Source: Sophora flavescens
Lineage: Eukaryota > Streptophyta > Magnoliopsida > Fabales > Fabaceae
NCBI GenBank assembly: GCA_030762895.1
Contig: CM061062.1
Span: 101,538,874-101,602,873, forward strand
Direction: 5' to 3'
DNA length: 64,000 bases
A program made the translations under genes and the position numbers. Below, piece by piece: positions 33,918 to 45,900 of the stretch (within the stretch, counting starts at the first letter, position 1; each line of letters opens with the position of its first letter). Below the pieces are notes generated by a model that was given only the letters and a program-made list of their open reading frames with translations, was not told the origin of the DNA and made no database searches.

Positions 33918-35308
33918 TGTTGACGATCTCGGCAAGTGTACCAGATCGTTGCAAGTAATAAATTGGTAAGAACCGGATATCGTCCACAGGGATTAGTTAC
34001 CAAGTATCAATTCACAAATTAAACAACTATTTAGACTAAATTGTGGTATGAAGAGAGCTCAAAATAAATAAAATAAAACAAAAGAGCAATAAAATATTTT
34101 TGGAATTTTTGTTGAGATAAAATAGAAATAAAAATGCTAGGGATTTGATTTCATCCAATTATGAATCCGGATTCCTCATAGACAAGGAATCCTATGAATT
34201 ACCGACACTCTAATTATCTTAATTTCATTTGGCATGTTGAAGGACAAATTCCCTTAATTAATTGAAGCCTAATTCCTTAGTGAATCAATTCTACCAAACC
34301 TCACTAATTACCCTAATTCCTTAGGTCTAATTAACAAGTAATGATGATGAAAGCTCTATGGAATTTGTGAAAGACCCATATTAATCAGTTATCTATTCCT
34401 AGATTAACCAAATTAACAGTGATGATTACAAGAGGCAAAGTCCAAAAATAAGTATTCCTAGCATATTATTGAACCCTCAAAACACGAGAATGGTAGCTAA
34501 GCATTCAAATGTAAGGAAGCACAGTAAACATCACATCACCAATTTCAATTGTTCATAAAATAATCAGAGAGTAAAATAAAACTTCATCATAAAAAGATTA
34601 CATCAAAACCCTAACAAAAAGGAATTTAGCTAGACATGCTAAACCTTAAAATAAAATAAAATAAAGAGAAAGAGTAAAAAGAAAACTCCATGATAGTGAT
34701 AACAAGAGAACACCACACTGCTGGATTCCTCCTTCAGTACTGCGCTGCCCCTGTTCTCCCTACGCTGTGCGGCTCTCCTTTTATTTTTATTTTTTTTCAG
34801 CGTTGTGGCACACTTGCCAGCTCTCACGCTGCCTTTTCTGTTCAGTGCGGCTCCTTGCTTATTTCTACTGTGCGGCTGGCCTTTTTTCCAATGTGCAGCC
34901 CTTTTTATTTTTTCGTCCAGCCCCTGCCTTTTCTTTTCATATTGCACTTTTATTTCACATCCCTTCAGGCTTCTTCACGTAGGTTTATATTTATTTGCTC
35001 CAATAAGCCTCCAAGAAGGTGTCCAGCAAGTTACATGGAAGTCCAATTCAAAACCATGTGACATTTATTTGGGCTTTTTTTTTAATTATGGACTCCAAGC
35101 CATTTATTGTTTCCTACAAAGCAAGCAAAAAAAAAAGAAGAAACTATTAGAAAAACTCTAAAAAAATATAAAATAAACTAAAAAGCGTAAAACATTATTA
35201 AGAACTCAAATAGATAAACTTAGGGACAAAACTCAATCAATTAGTACATTTAGGAGCAAAAATCCACTCAATAAACACATAAAAATCACATAATCCAGAA
35301 GATTATCA
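33918..35308 (-). repeat. Minus-oriented LTR of composite (1.39 kb)
   Basis: On the minus strand it starts TGATAATCTTCTGG and ends GATCGTCAACA. The small open frames inside (34,639-35,161) are low-complexity Ser/Phe/Cys-rich readings and not genes. Confidence 0.75.
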
Positions 35309-35313
35309 GTAAC

Positions 35314-38300
35314 ACCCCGATTTCTCCACTTTCTAAGATCGGTATATATATAAATAAACTTTATATTTTTATCTGAAACTTAGAAAATGATTTTGGGGAA
35401 ACCAAAGTCATATTCATATTATACTAATTTTTATAAGTATACGGTGAAATTTGTGGTTGAAAATTCAGACGGAACCCGGTCTGCGTTTTCCCAGACGGTA
35501 AGATTTTATTGATCGGAAAACCTAATTTTGACCTGAGAACGAAATGAATAGATTTTATATCTCATTTCCAACGATATAGGTTATTTTGAAAATTTTCAAA
35601 ATAAATAGGTTATTATACTCGATTTGGGCGTAAAACCCTAAATTGGGTAATCGACGGAGTCGAGAACGGACATGCAAAGACAAAACTCGACATCGGATGC
35701 TGAGATATGATGCCACCTAGGGTAGTGAGTCATATAAATAAGTCACCAATGTCATGATTGCTTTTAAACAAAAATCTAGATATTTCTTTAAAATAGTGTA
35801 AAGATCATTTTGCCCTTGGACCATTCTACCCTTGAACTTTCATTGAAATGACAAGTTTGCCCCACAATTTGTCCTAACTTAATCACAAAATTGCCCTAAG
35901 TGAAATTACACCTTTGTTCTTAAATGAAAAACAATTTGGACCCTTTAGCCCCCCAATTCCCACGGCCAACACACCAAATTAGGTCATTCCATCCATTTTA
36001 TTAAGTCATCATCTTCTTCTTTTGCTTTGTTCTTCATTTTCTCTCAAAGTTCATAAGTTCCATAACCAAAAATTTTGAAGGAACTACTTGATCCTTTGCT
36101 CATTTTCAAATTCTAAGAGGTATACCATACTCATATCAATCAACCATCATCATGTTCTTCATTCATTTTTGTGATTTGAAGTCTTGATCATATTTTTCAA
36201 TTCTTAGATCTAGAACTTTGAAAATTCATAGAAATTCATAGAAAAATCATTTAAAAGTGAAACAAATTTCTATGATCTTAGTATCCTCTCTATATTCAAG
36301 ATCCAAGAGGATACATCAAACAAAAATTCCATGCCTATTTATTTTATTGAGGTCGAACCCTAACTTGTTGTGGGGGAAGGACCTTGTTCATTTTTTTAAG
36401 ACTAGTCTTGCTTGATTCAATCTTATGGCTCATATAGGTATTGAATCCATGCTTGTTTAATCAAATGAAAATCTCTAAGCCATTATTTTGTTCATGGCCG
36501 AAATTATATTCTTGAGGAGTTGGAAGATTTTGTTTCATTTTTCAACTTATTATAGTTTATCTCGACTCTACACTACTCTAAGGTCATGGATCTAAGAGTA
36601 TGTAAATTTTTGAAATCTCTAGCCTATGTTAAGTGTCATGGCCGAATTAGGGTTTTTGAAAGGTTGGAATATTTTATTTCAATTTTTGTATTCTAATCTT
36701 TGTTTTAGGGTTTCAAGTGATTAGAGATCACTAATCCACAAGCTTAGGAATTTTAAAAAAAATTTATCCATCCAAACACCTAATGGCCGAACCTATCATA
36801 TAGGAGTATAGGTGTATTTAGTAGTTGATTGTTAATTATTTGTTGTGTTTTGATTGAAGGATAAATTGTTGTGTGAATCATGTACGTGTTTTGCGGAGAC
36901 CGGATGTTTGATGGAATTTCAATTCGACAAGAAAAAATCTTCAAGAGGTAAGGGGAATACCTGAGGGATTTTTCCGATTGTTGTATGTAATATGTTTGTG
37001 GTCTGTATATTTTATTTGGTGTATGTATTGTTTTACGTAATTAGATTTCTCTACTTTTAAAGTATCTGCTTTTCATTATTTGATTATCTGCATTTAATTG
37101 TTATTACGTTTTATTGCATGTCATTAATTGTGCTATTTGCTATATTATTGACATGATTGCTATTGATGTTGTTTGTGGATTGTAAAGCCTGACAGTGGTT
37201 AGTGCTCAATTAATAATGAGGTTAAAAGCGTTAAAAAGCTTTTTACAGAATAATGAGTTTTAATTGATGAGAAATAGTAATATAATATTACTTAATCATT
37301 TGGTTGGTTGAAAATGAGAAAAAGTTGAAAATAATATTATTTTAATAATTTAACAGCGTAAGAGTGTTATATGAGTCATAGTAAGGACGTAACCGTGAAA
37401 ATATTCTTGCACTTCTAGTTTATACGTAAAAAATTTCTAAATATTAGAAAATGTTACTTTAAGAAAATAAGTTTCAAAAATAATTTTATTACAGTGTTGG
37501 AAAAATTATTTTACTAGAAAAGTCATTTTTGGACTCATAACGTTTTTAAAATATCAAACGTCGGACAATTCCGACAATATTTACGGTAGTATTATTAAAA
37601 ATGGTAATATTAGTTAAAACAGAGAATTTGTTTCAATGCAATATTTCCAGGTTTAAAATATTGATTTTTTAAAAGAAAATTAATTTTAAGTGATTTTGAT
37701 GATTTTACAAAACGAATTTCCAACGTAAAAGGATTTTCGGAAAGTGGATTTATACAATGGGTTATTTCCGACAACTTGGATAAGATAAGGAATTTTTGTT
37801 TTTGGATTTGTGTTTCACAGAGCGAAAATGTTGTTAAATTAAAAGACGAACCTAGCTGCCGAGATGTCGGTGTCTAAAGTTTTATGACATGGACCCGAGG
37901 TCCGGAAGGTTAAGTTATGGACTAGATGTCCTATAAAAATCTATATTGATTTTTGTGTCTGACAATATTTACGGTAGTATTATTAAAAATGGTAATATTA
38001 GTTAAAATAGAGAATTTGTTAAAACAAAGAATTTGTTTCAACGTAATATTTTCAGGTTCAAAATATTGATTTTTTTAAAGAAAATGAATTTTAAGTGATT
38101 TTATAAAACAAATTTCCAACGTAAAAGGATTTTCGGTAATGTGGATTTATATAATGGGTTATTTCCGACAACATGGATAAGTTAAGGAAATTTTGTTTTT
38201 GGATTTGTGTTTCACGGAGCGAAAATGTTGTTAAATCAAAAGACGAACCTAGCTGTCGAGATGCCGGTGTCTAGAGTTCTATGACATGGACCCGGGGTCC

Positions 38301-39360
38301 GGAAGGTTAAGTTATGGACTAGATGTCCTATAAAAATCTATATTGATTTTTGTGCACCAAAAATCTACGAATCTAAATCTGGTGCACGGGTCTAGATTTC
38401 GTGATTTGCACATCTTTGACTTGGAGTCTGTTTGTGTGGTTTGGACTTGGAGTCCTTGTTATGGGAATGGTTGTTAAACTTAAACGTTTAAACCTTGGTT
38501 GGTCGTGAGCCCTTGAGCCTCGACAAGGAAAGAATGAACACAAAGAAAATTACGTGAACAAAACATTTTACATGCATTTTGGGCAGACATGCCTTTGCAT
38601 AGGACTTGAATGCTTGATGGCAAGTATTCATGACGTTTGCATCACTGTGCCTTGATGGATATATGACCACGAAACCATATACTATGAATTGTAACCACTT
38701 TGCCTCGTTTTGGGCTGTGGAATGGTTATTTGAACTTTGCCGTATCTGGCATTGATTCTGCCTTATTTGACAATGAGAGCCTGATCACCTCATTTACTTG
38801 TTGGTTGAAGTTCCGAAGATTAGGTATCAAAGTTAGTGGAGGAATATTGAAGTGTCATGGTTTTTAAAGCAACGATGATTGTCGGGTATGAAACCCTTTG
38901 ATAAATATATTGTTTATCTTTGAATATTCATGTTAATTGGTATTTGAGAGTCATGCATATCGTTATCGTTTTAAAATCCATATATTGGAACCCACCCTTG
39001 CATATACATGTTCTTTTGTCTTTGCTATTGTACCTTGGTACACGAATGCAGATGTTGCAGAAGAATTCCTTAAGTCACTTGGAGACTTAAGTCCAGATTG
39101 CGGAAAGAGGTATGTGATCATAGGGATGATCACGAGGTCTTATCAGTGAGTGTCTTGTAGAGTGACCAGCTTAGGATTTTCTTTTGTGGTATGTTTTGAG
39201 AAAGTCTGTGTGAGTGTTTTGAAAACCTTTATATGGTTTAAAATTCTATTGGGAATAATATGTTTTATTTTTACTATTGTGATGAGTACGTTACGTATTG
39301 CACTATTCAGAAGAAATTACACCCAGATTTTCTGACTTCAAAGCAATGTGGCGAAGATAG
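35314..39360 (+). repeat. Family B LTR, main part (unit 2)
   Basis: From ACCCCGATTTCTCC this is the uninterrupted version of the LTR seen in three pieces in unit 1. It is 3' truncated near 39,340 at the same place as in unit 1, so the truncation predates the duplication. The conserved block CTTCAAGAGGTAAGGGGA is at 36,938-36,967. The 388-bp tandem duplication is at 37,573-37,960 and 37,961-38,354. Empty sites for the LINE (37,571) and for the solo LTR (about 37,817) are here. Confidence 0.8.
37573..38354 (+). repeat. 388-bp tandem duplication in LTR B (unit 2)
   Basis: Two adjacent direct copies, each starting GACAATATTTACGGTAGT. Copy 2 has a short extra stretch (AGAGAATTTGTTAAAACA) and lacks the TTTTGATGA segment of copy 1. 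Confidence 0.88.
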
Positions 39361-39674
39361 ATGGAGTGACTCAGAGGAATGTTGCTTCATACATTGTATT
39401 GTGAGACCTTTGAATAATTTTGCAACCATAGCTTAACTTGTGTTAGTCAAAAAGTTTCAAAAAAATTGTTATATTCTCATTTGATTTGTTTTGGTTAACT
39501 AAAGTTAAGTGCTTTTTGTGATTGATTGCACATGACTTTACAAAGTTGATGTACTTTGCTTGATGACGAACCAAATGATATAGCCTACTATCTTACTTTC
39601 CCATATGTATTTTAGTTATGTTTTCTTATGCGTCCTACATTGCAGTGACTTTTGTGAGTTGATGGTCATTGAAA

Positions 39675-39850
39675 GACATTGGAAAAGGAAGTTATGGTGT
39701 TGTGAGTTGATGGAGTCTGACCTTCATCAAATAATTAAGGCAAATGATGATCTTACTCCTGATCCTTGCAATTATGTTTTTGAGCATGTATCAGATGCCA
39801 CAAGGATATTAAGAGAAATTAAACTCCTTCGATTTCTCCAAGATGTGCCT
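39675..39850 (+). pseudogene. MAP-kinase-like fragment, scrambled (unit 2)
   Basis: Same arrangement as 11,623-11,800: (D)IGKGSYGVV, then ELMESDLHQIIKANDDLTP, then YVFEHVSDATRILREIKLLR. The first residue of the glycine loop is changed V>D relative to unit 1. It has the same order swap and frame difference, so the scrambling predates the duplication. Not functional. Confidence 0.75.
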
Positions 39851-39935
39851 ACATTATGCTTGACCATTTGCTTAACTGACGATGTTGATGCTGCAGTGCA
39901 GTTCATATTTGTTATTTAGCATTCAACACCGAAAT

Positions 39936-40149
39936 GAGCTATTCAAGGGAGAGCTCCCCGATTTGGTTGCTTTCTTTTCAGGTATATCACTTATTATCAC
40001 CATTTATACACCTTTTTCCCCTAACATATCATTTTCTACACATGGTCCTTTGAATGCACATGTTCGTTGCTTTCTTTGTTTCTTTCTTTACAGTTATTAT
40101 GAGTGGAGTTGAAGGTTTACTTGAACTCAATAAGAAGTTGAGCCCTTAA
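39936..40149 (+). pseudogene. Unknown two-exon gene fragment (unit 2)
   Basis: Copy of 11,900-12,113. Exon frame ELFKGELPDLVAFFS ends at donor TTTTCAG|GTATATC (39,981); acceptor CTTTACAG (40,093) opens VIMSGVEGLLELNKKLSP and stops at 40,147-40,149. Both splice sites and the frame are kept. Confidence 0.4.
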
Positions 40150-40884
40150 ATTATTGAAGATGGTCTTATTCATAGGCTTAGTTAGGTTTTTTTGAAGCAA
40201 TGATTTTATCCTTTAATTCCATCAATAATTTAAGAGTGTTGTGCCTGTATTTTTTCACTTTTTATATATTTTTTTCTAAATAAAAAAACTTCCCTTGAAA
40301 AGTGTAGGTTTCATTTGGAGCCTTTAATCTGCTATGATAGATTGTTGAATTGAGATAGCCCACTCTCCCCTACACTATATAACAAAAATAGAATAATGAT
40401 GTGCAACATTTTTTAATGAATATAAATTCTCTTTTTGGTGAATGCTTTCAAATGATTTTCCGTTTGTCAACCCTCACTGTACTTTGTTGTACAGTGACTT
40501 TCATGAATTAGACAACTTTCAAGTGACTTTGAGGTCAATTTAAGTCTTTTGATATCAAGCTTTATGTGAATCTCAGTTTGACACCCATTTCAGTTGTTAG
40601 AATTTTCAATTTCACTATGGTTATGTCTGGAATGTTTAAAAATTGGAAATGGTTTGATTTGATTACTTATTGACTTTTCAATTTCATAGTACATACTACA
40701 TAGTTTCAATGTTCTATATGGATAACCCTGACTAAGGAAACAGACATGTGCAGTCATGATTTATGAAGTTATAGTAGTACATACTACATTTTTTATTGTT
40801 ACATGCAGCGGGCTGTGTTGTTGGGACGTTGCATTCTACGGAGTGTGATGCCTTTTTAGCTAATGAAGCCACTAAGAGGTTGAA
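40150..40884. other. Spacer without recognisable feature (unit 2)
   Basis: Copy of 12,114-12,851; nothing recognised. Confidence 0.6.
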
Positions 40885-41375
40885 TGTTGGAATGTAATTC
40901 AAATAAGTGTTAGTTGTTAGGAGTTTGTTCAAGATGTCCCATGCTTCTTTAGCATTCTTGACAGCAACAATCTCCTTAAGATTTTCAGAGTCCGCACATT
41001 GATGGATGATGGAGAGAGTCAGGCAATCTCTCTTCTTGGATTCCTTGTAGGAGGCACTATCCTCCTCTTCTTGGATCCCATCCTTCACTGTTTCCAACAC
41101 TTCATGAAAACCAAAGATTGCTTCCATTTTCACAACTCAATGCTTAAAGTTCTTGCCATCAAGAACCGGTAATGGGATTGAAAAATCCTCACTCAACCCC
41201 ATCTCCATGGACACACTCTTTGTCCGAAGATCGACATAGCTCTTAGCACTTGCACTTTATTTATAATAGCTATTAGCCTCTAACCAACTTACTAATAGCT
41301 CACTCTAATCACATCTAATTAACTACCTTTAACAAACTCCTAACAACTAACACTTATTTGAATTACATTCCAACA
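40885..41375. mobile_element. 491-bp fold-back element with gag fragment (unit 2)
   Basis: Copy of 12,852-13,342, with the same TGTTGGAATG...CATTCCAACA inverted ends. The gag fragment on the minus strand (about 40,930-41,210) has an added stop at the FEHSVV position (TGA, plus-strand TCA at about 41,138), leaving an open frame MKMEAIFGFHEVLETVKDGI from 41,133. Confidence 0.65.
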
Positions 41376-41641
41376 CTCCCCCGTAATTCAAATAAGTGTT
41401 AGTTGTTACGTGTTTGTTAAAGGTAGTTAATTAGTTGTGAATAGAGTGGGCTATTAGTTAGTTGGTTAGAGGCTAATAGCTATTATAAATAAAGTGCAAG
41501 TGCTATAATGTAAATGTAGAGAAGTGTAGTAGTGTGTGAAAGTGTTAAATAGAATTTCAGTTCTTCTTTCTCTCTATTATCTCTTTGATTTCTTTGTTTC
41601 CTTGTGAGTGTGTGAAAGATTAAAGTGTTCTTGCATCAACA
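41376..41641 (+). repeat. Small copia-type LTR, uninterrupted (unit 2)
   Basis: The intact counterpart of 13,343-13,530 plus 18,364-18,441, ending CTTGCATCAACA. The copia target AGTTC occurs once, at TTCAGTTCTTC near 41,560. Confidence 0.7.
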
Positions 41642-41665
41642 TTGACTTCAAACAATTGGGTCATT

Positions 41666-42037
41666 ATGAAAATTGCTTCCACCGAATTTGAACTTGACCT
41701 ATTTAAGGCGAAACAAGAATATCAAGCCCATTCTAAAAGGTACCTCGAGGAAGACCTCGTTGCCTATCACCCGTCCAGGGACTTCCGCAAGGTAAAACCT
41801 CAAACTTCTAATGTACAGACCCTTTGTTTAAGAGAAGTTTAGCCCAGATTTATGTCAAAGAACAAATGTTTCCTGAAGTTTGCATATATTAACACGATGA
41901 ATAAATCCATTCAAGTGAATTGGTAGATTTAAAAGCTAATCATCATGTTTTTTTTTTTTGCATTATTAACTTATGATGATGCTATGTGTATACTCACATT
42001 ATTCAATATACATACACACACACACACACACACACAC

Positions 42038-42075
<38 letters not shown>

Positions 42076-42166
42076 TTTTCTTTTACCTGATGAAGATTTA
42101 TTTATGATATTTCAATAACAGTTTTTGGTTCCTCTTGTGGGCACATTCTGTTATGAAAGGAGATGA
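41666..42166 (+). pseudogene. Unknown two-exon gene fragment (unit 2)
   Basis: Copy of 18,466-18,980: MKIASTEFELDLFKAKQEYQ, then AHSKRYLEEDLVAYHPSRDF and RK, donor AAG|GTAAAA at 41,791; acceptor AATAACAG at 42,121; then FLVPLVGTFCYERR and stop at 42,164-42,166. Confidence 0.45.
42009..42070. repeat. Microsatellite (CA)n-(TA)n, unit 2
   Basis: Counterpart of the CATA repeat in unit 1, here mainly CA followed by TA. Confidence 0.95.
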
Positions 42167-42440
42167 GGTGAACATGACATTGGCAAAATCTGAGTGAAAA
42201 CTGGAAAAGAAAGATGGAAAGGTGGCAAGAGAGGTCAGTGGAGCAATGGGGCTCAAAATGTAAGAGGAGATATTATTCTACTTCACCAAAAAATCATATA
42301 GAATAAAAATAGTCCAGTAAAATAAGTAACTAACATTAAACTTACATGGCCACAAATAATTGTTCCCTTTGTTCAAACAAGATTGATTAAATATGCAAAC
42401 TCAATGTCTGCTAATAAACAATAATGTCAAGTACATATAA

Positions 42441-42499
42441 TTAACAATCAAACAACCTAATATACCTATACTCCTATATGATAGGTTCAGCCATGAGGT
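42441..42499 (-). repeat. Short reversed piece of LTR B
   Basis: Reverse complement of about 36,778-36,838 (CCTATACTCCTATATGATAGGTTC). The part of LTR B that should lie between this piece and 53,351 (about 36,360-36,775) is missing, so the family A element did not simply insert here; about 420 bp were lost. Confidence 0.75.
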
Positions 42500-42977
42500 G
42501 TGAATATATAAGATTAGCGTTTGTGAAAATTCAGTTTATGAAGAAGTTCGAAGTTGATGAGTTAGATAATCCTAGCAGCTTACCTTCAGGAATGTTATGA
42601 TGTTTTGATTGGAGACTTGAAAAGTGTGAATTCGATATGATTAGAAGAGTAGACTAAGCCTAAATGGACTAAGACTATGATTGCATCTCTTGAGTAGAAG
42701 CTTAATTGATGTTATGGTAAAGATAGTGTTGATTTTGTTCTTGAAAGAGTAATAGACTAAGATGAAATATCGAAGGTAGTGGGGATAATGCGGTAGTGAA
42801 AAATCTCGAGGATGAATAAAATGGTATAAGAATCGATCTTGTTATAAAGTTATAGATAAAAGGAATGAAGCGATGAGAATACCAAGTAAGATTTTAGAGT
42901 TAAAGTGTTATTACAAAATCCTGTGTAGTTTTGAGCTACGAAATTTCGAGGACGAAATTTTTTAAGAGGGGTAGTAA
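42500..42977 (+). mobile_element. Extra 3' internal end of family A element, before its 5' LTR
   Basis: Appears identical to 49,014-49,491. It ends with AATTTCGAGGACGAAATTTT and the polypurine tract AAGAGGGG, the usual end of chromovirus-type Ty3 internal regions just before a 3' LTR. Its presence upstream of the first LTR means the structure is internal end - LTR - internal - LTR, the product expected from recombination between LTRs of neighbouring copies, followed by truncation. Confidence 0.85.
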
Positions 42978-45900
42978 TGTAACACCCTAGTTTTACACCT
43001 AGGATTAATTATTTTATTTGGATGTTTAAGTTTATTATGTTATGTGGTTTAGTCTGAGTAATTAAATTACTCTCTTCAAATTATTTTATTGGGTGCGTTA
43101 AGACTTGACTCAATCGGTGAATGCGACGCTTACTGCAGACAATAATTACGTTATTGTCACTAATATACCGAGTCTGAGAAAAATATTTTTCATAATATGA
43201 TTAAGAGAAAATCATTTTCATATTCTCATTCTATTTAATTTTAGAGTTAAAAATATTTTGGTTTGACATTTATCGGAGATTAAATTTTGGACTGAGTATT
43301 TTCTTAGTGGATCGGTTCAATTATTAATATTTACTCTAATTTGAATTTCGAAAACATATCCTTATCAATCTTTATTTTTAGATTCTAAAAAGTAAGAACA
43401 TGTTTATTTTAGGCTTAATATTTATTACTCATTTTGTACCCACTAGTACAAAAATCATAAATTCTCTCTCCTCTCCCCCGTGATGACCCGTAACCCTTTC
43501 TTTCTCTCTTTCTTTCTTTCCTTCTTTTTCTTCTTCTCCCTTTTTTCTTTCTCTGCTGCTGCTTCCTCTCCCTCCCTAAACTCCATGTCTCACCTCTTTC
43601 CCTTCACTCTTATCTTCTTCTCTCTAAAGGAGCGCCGCCGCCAGCCACAGCCTGAGCACGTCCAGCCGCGCACCACTGTCAGGGAGATCGCCGTCACGGT
43701 CGTGTGACCCAGCTCCTCCTTGCCGTGCGTTGTGGTGCGCGTCGCCGTGAGCACGTCGTCCTCCAACCGTCCAACAACGTGAAGTCGCGCGCCGCTGCTA
43801 TTGGAGAGTCGCTCGGCCGCTGCTTGACACGGAGAAGACCAGCACGCTGGTCTGTTTTGCTTCGTCACTGCGTGGCTGTTCCCGCCGGAGTAGCCGCCAC
43901 AGCCGCCGCACCTGAGGTCCTAGTAGCCACCACTTCTCTTCCTTCTTCCTTGGGTGAGTGAAACCTCATCTATTTTACTTCTCTTTCAAAACCCCCAAAT
44001 TGATTTTGAAACCCTAACCCTAACCCTAACCCTTTGATTTCAGATTTTAATCTTGAAATTTAAGGTTGTTTTATGAGATTGGGACTGTGAAATTGTGTTT
44101 CCCTAAAACAATTTCATTATTCTGAGTTTTCCCTAAATTTTAATAAGGAGCCCTAAATCCCCAATTTGATTTTATTTGAATTTGGGTATGTTTTTGTGAA
44201 ATTAATTATGATTTAGTGCAATTAGGACTTTCTTAATGGATGAATTCCAAAGTTCTTTTCATGATCTTTTAATCAAAACAAAGTTTCCTTAAAGGGTATT
44301 GGGAGCGTGAAACTGGCATGATTTTCTTTAAAAATAACCTTGTTTGGTAATTAGATTAAGTGTTTAGATAAAGTTAGAATGTGTGTTTGGTCATGTGTAA
44401 TTGATTTCTTGATTTTTGGTTGTTGCGCGTTGTTGGATTCCCTCTCTGAGATGTTTGACACGGCTATGCTTGCTTGATGGAGTAGATAGTTACACTCTTG
44501 GAGCTAATGTGAGTATTAAGACGAGGATCCTTTACTTGTCTTCAAAGGTAAGGGGAGTTTGCCTAGGGATATTCACTAACTGTATGCATGTGTGTATGTG
44601 TTTAATTGGATATTTACATGTTGATTGAGCTTACTTGATTATCTAATGTACTTGAACTGTTATGCTATTATCTGATGTTGAACTGTACTTGTTCTAAATG
44701 TTATAATGCATATATGTGATGAACTGCTTTCAACTGTGATATTAGCATTGAACTGATAATATATACTGCTGTTGATTGAAAGTTTGCTAAGCCGGACTTG
44801 TGTCTGTGCTCAACCGTTATAAGGATTAAAAACCTTAATAAGCTTTGAAGATGAAGGGATTGATGTTCTTTTCCAAAAGCTCATTAACTTAAAGTACTTG
44901 TTTTAAATGTTGAAATGGTTTTGGTGAACTATTGTTATACAAGAGAAAAATCCTTTTCGAACTATTTGTCTTCAAGTGAAAACTTTCAAGATTATTTGGC
45001 AATTTCCTATTGGGGGAAGTATTTCAAAGACAAAAGAATTTCAAAGATGCTTTATAAAAGATTTTCAAAGAAAAGGTTTTTCCTAAATATTTTAGAAACT
45101 TTCCGATAACCTGGATAGGTTATCGAGGATTGATTTTGAATTTGTTTTTCACCGAACGAAAAATAAGTACTTAAGAAAGAGAATCTAGTACGCGAGACGT
45201 CGCCTCTAGCATTCAGTGATGCGCACGTGATCTTGAATCAGTGTGAATTCGGGACTACGAGTCCTGGTTATGATGTTATGGACTTAGGTCCTAATCGCGT
45301 GTGTGTTGGACCGTGTATTCTAACCGCGTGTGATGAACATGATTAAAGGTGAAGGTTGTTTTCTCGACCACAACCCTTGACTCGCGACCACGGTCTTGGG
45401 CATTGTGATTGAGCATTCGGACTATGAGTCCTATGCTTCGAGTTTTTCAAGTGATGGGGAAATGACGATTTAAGTCGTTAGCTTTGAGCGGCGGTGAAAA
45501 AAAAGAATGAACACAAAGAAATCCTTTTAAATAAAATATTTTCTCATGTGCATTTCCCCAGGAAGACGTGCCTTATTATCGTTGTTCTTAAATTGGACAA
45601 TGAGACGGTGTACGTGTATCGTTGTGCCTAAATGGACAATGAGACGACGTGCATAATCGTTGTGCCTAAATGGCCAATGAGACGGTGTATTATCGTTGTG
45701 CTTAGCTAGCCAATGAGACGGTGTATTATCGTTGTTCTTAAATTGGACAATGAGACGGTGTACGTGTATCGTTGTGCCTAAATGGACTATGAAACGACGT
45801 GCATAATCGTTGTGCCTAAATGGCCAATGAGACGGTGTATTATCGTTGTGCTTAGCTAGCCAATGAGACGGTGTATTATCGTTGTGCTTAGCTAGCCAAT

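Larger units (their letters stand above)
31974..35308. mobile_element. Composite of two inverted Ty3-type LTRs with target duplication
   Basis: The block starts TGATGAGTG and ends GATTATCA, flanked by GTAAC (31,969-31,973 and 35,309-35,313). The left LTR is plus-oriented, the right one minus-oriented; the 251 bp between them are internal sequence of the minus-oriented element. The LTRs are clearly related but only about 70% alike where I compared their ends. The target duplication is supported because excision restores the LTR B start. Confidence 0.8.

Noticed and set aside
34639..35161. Several overlapping frames rich in Phe, Ser and Cys
   Set aside because: Low-complexity readings on both strands within the minus-oriented LTR.
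43590..43961. Arg/Ala-rich open frames in GC-rich part of family A LTR
   Set aside because: Overlapping on both strands, different between the two LTRs, no domain; explained by base composition.
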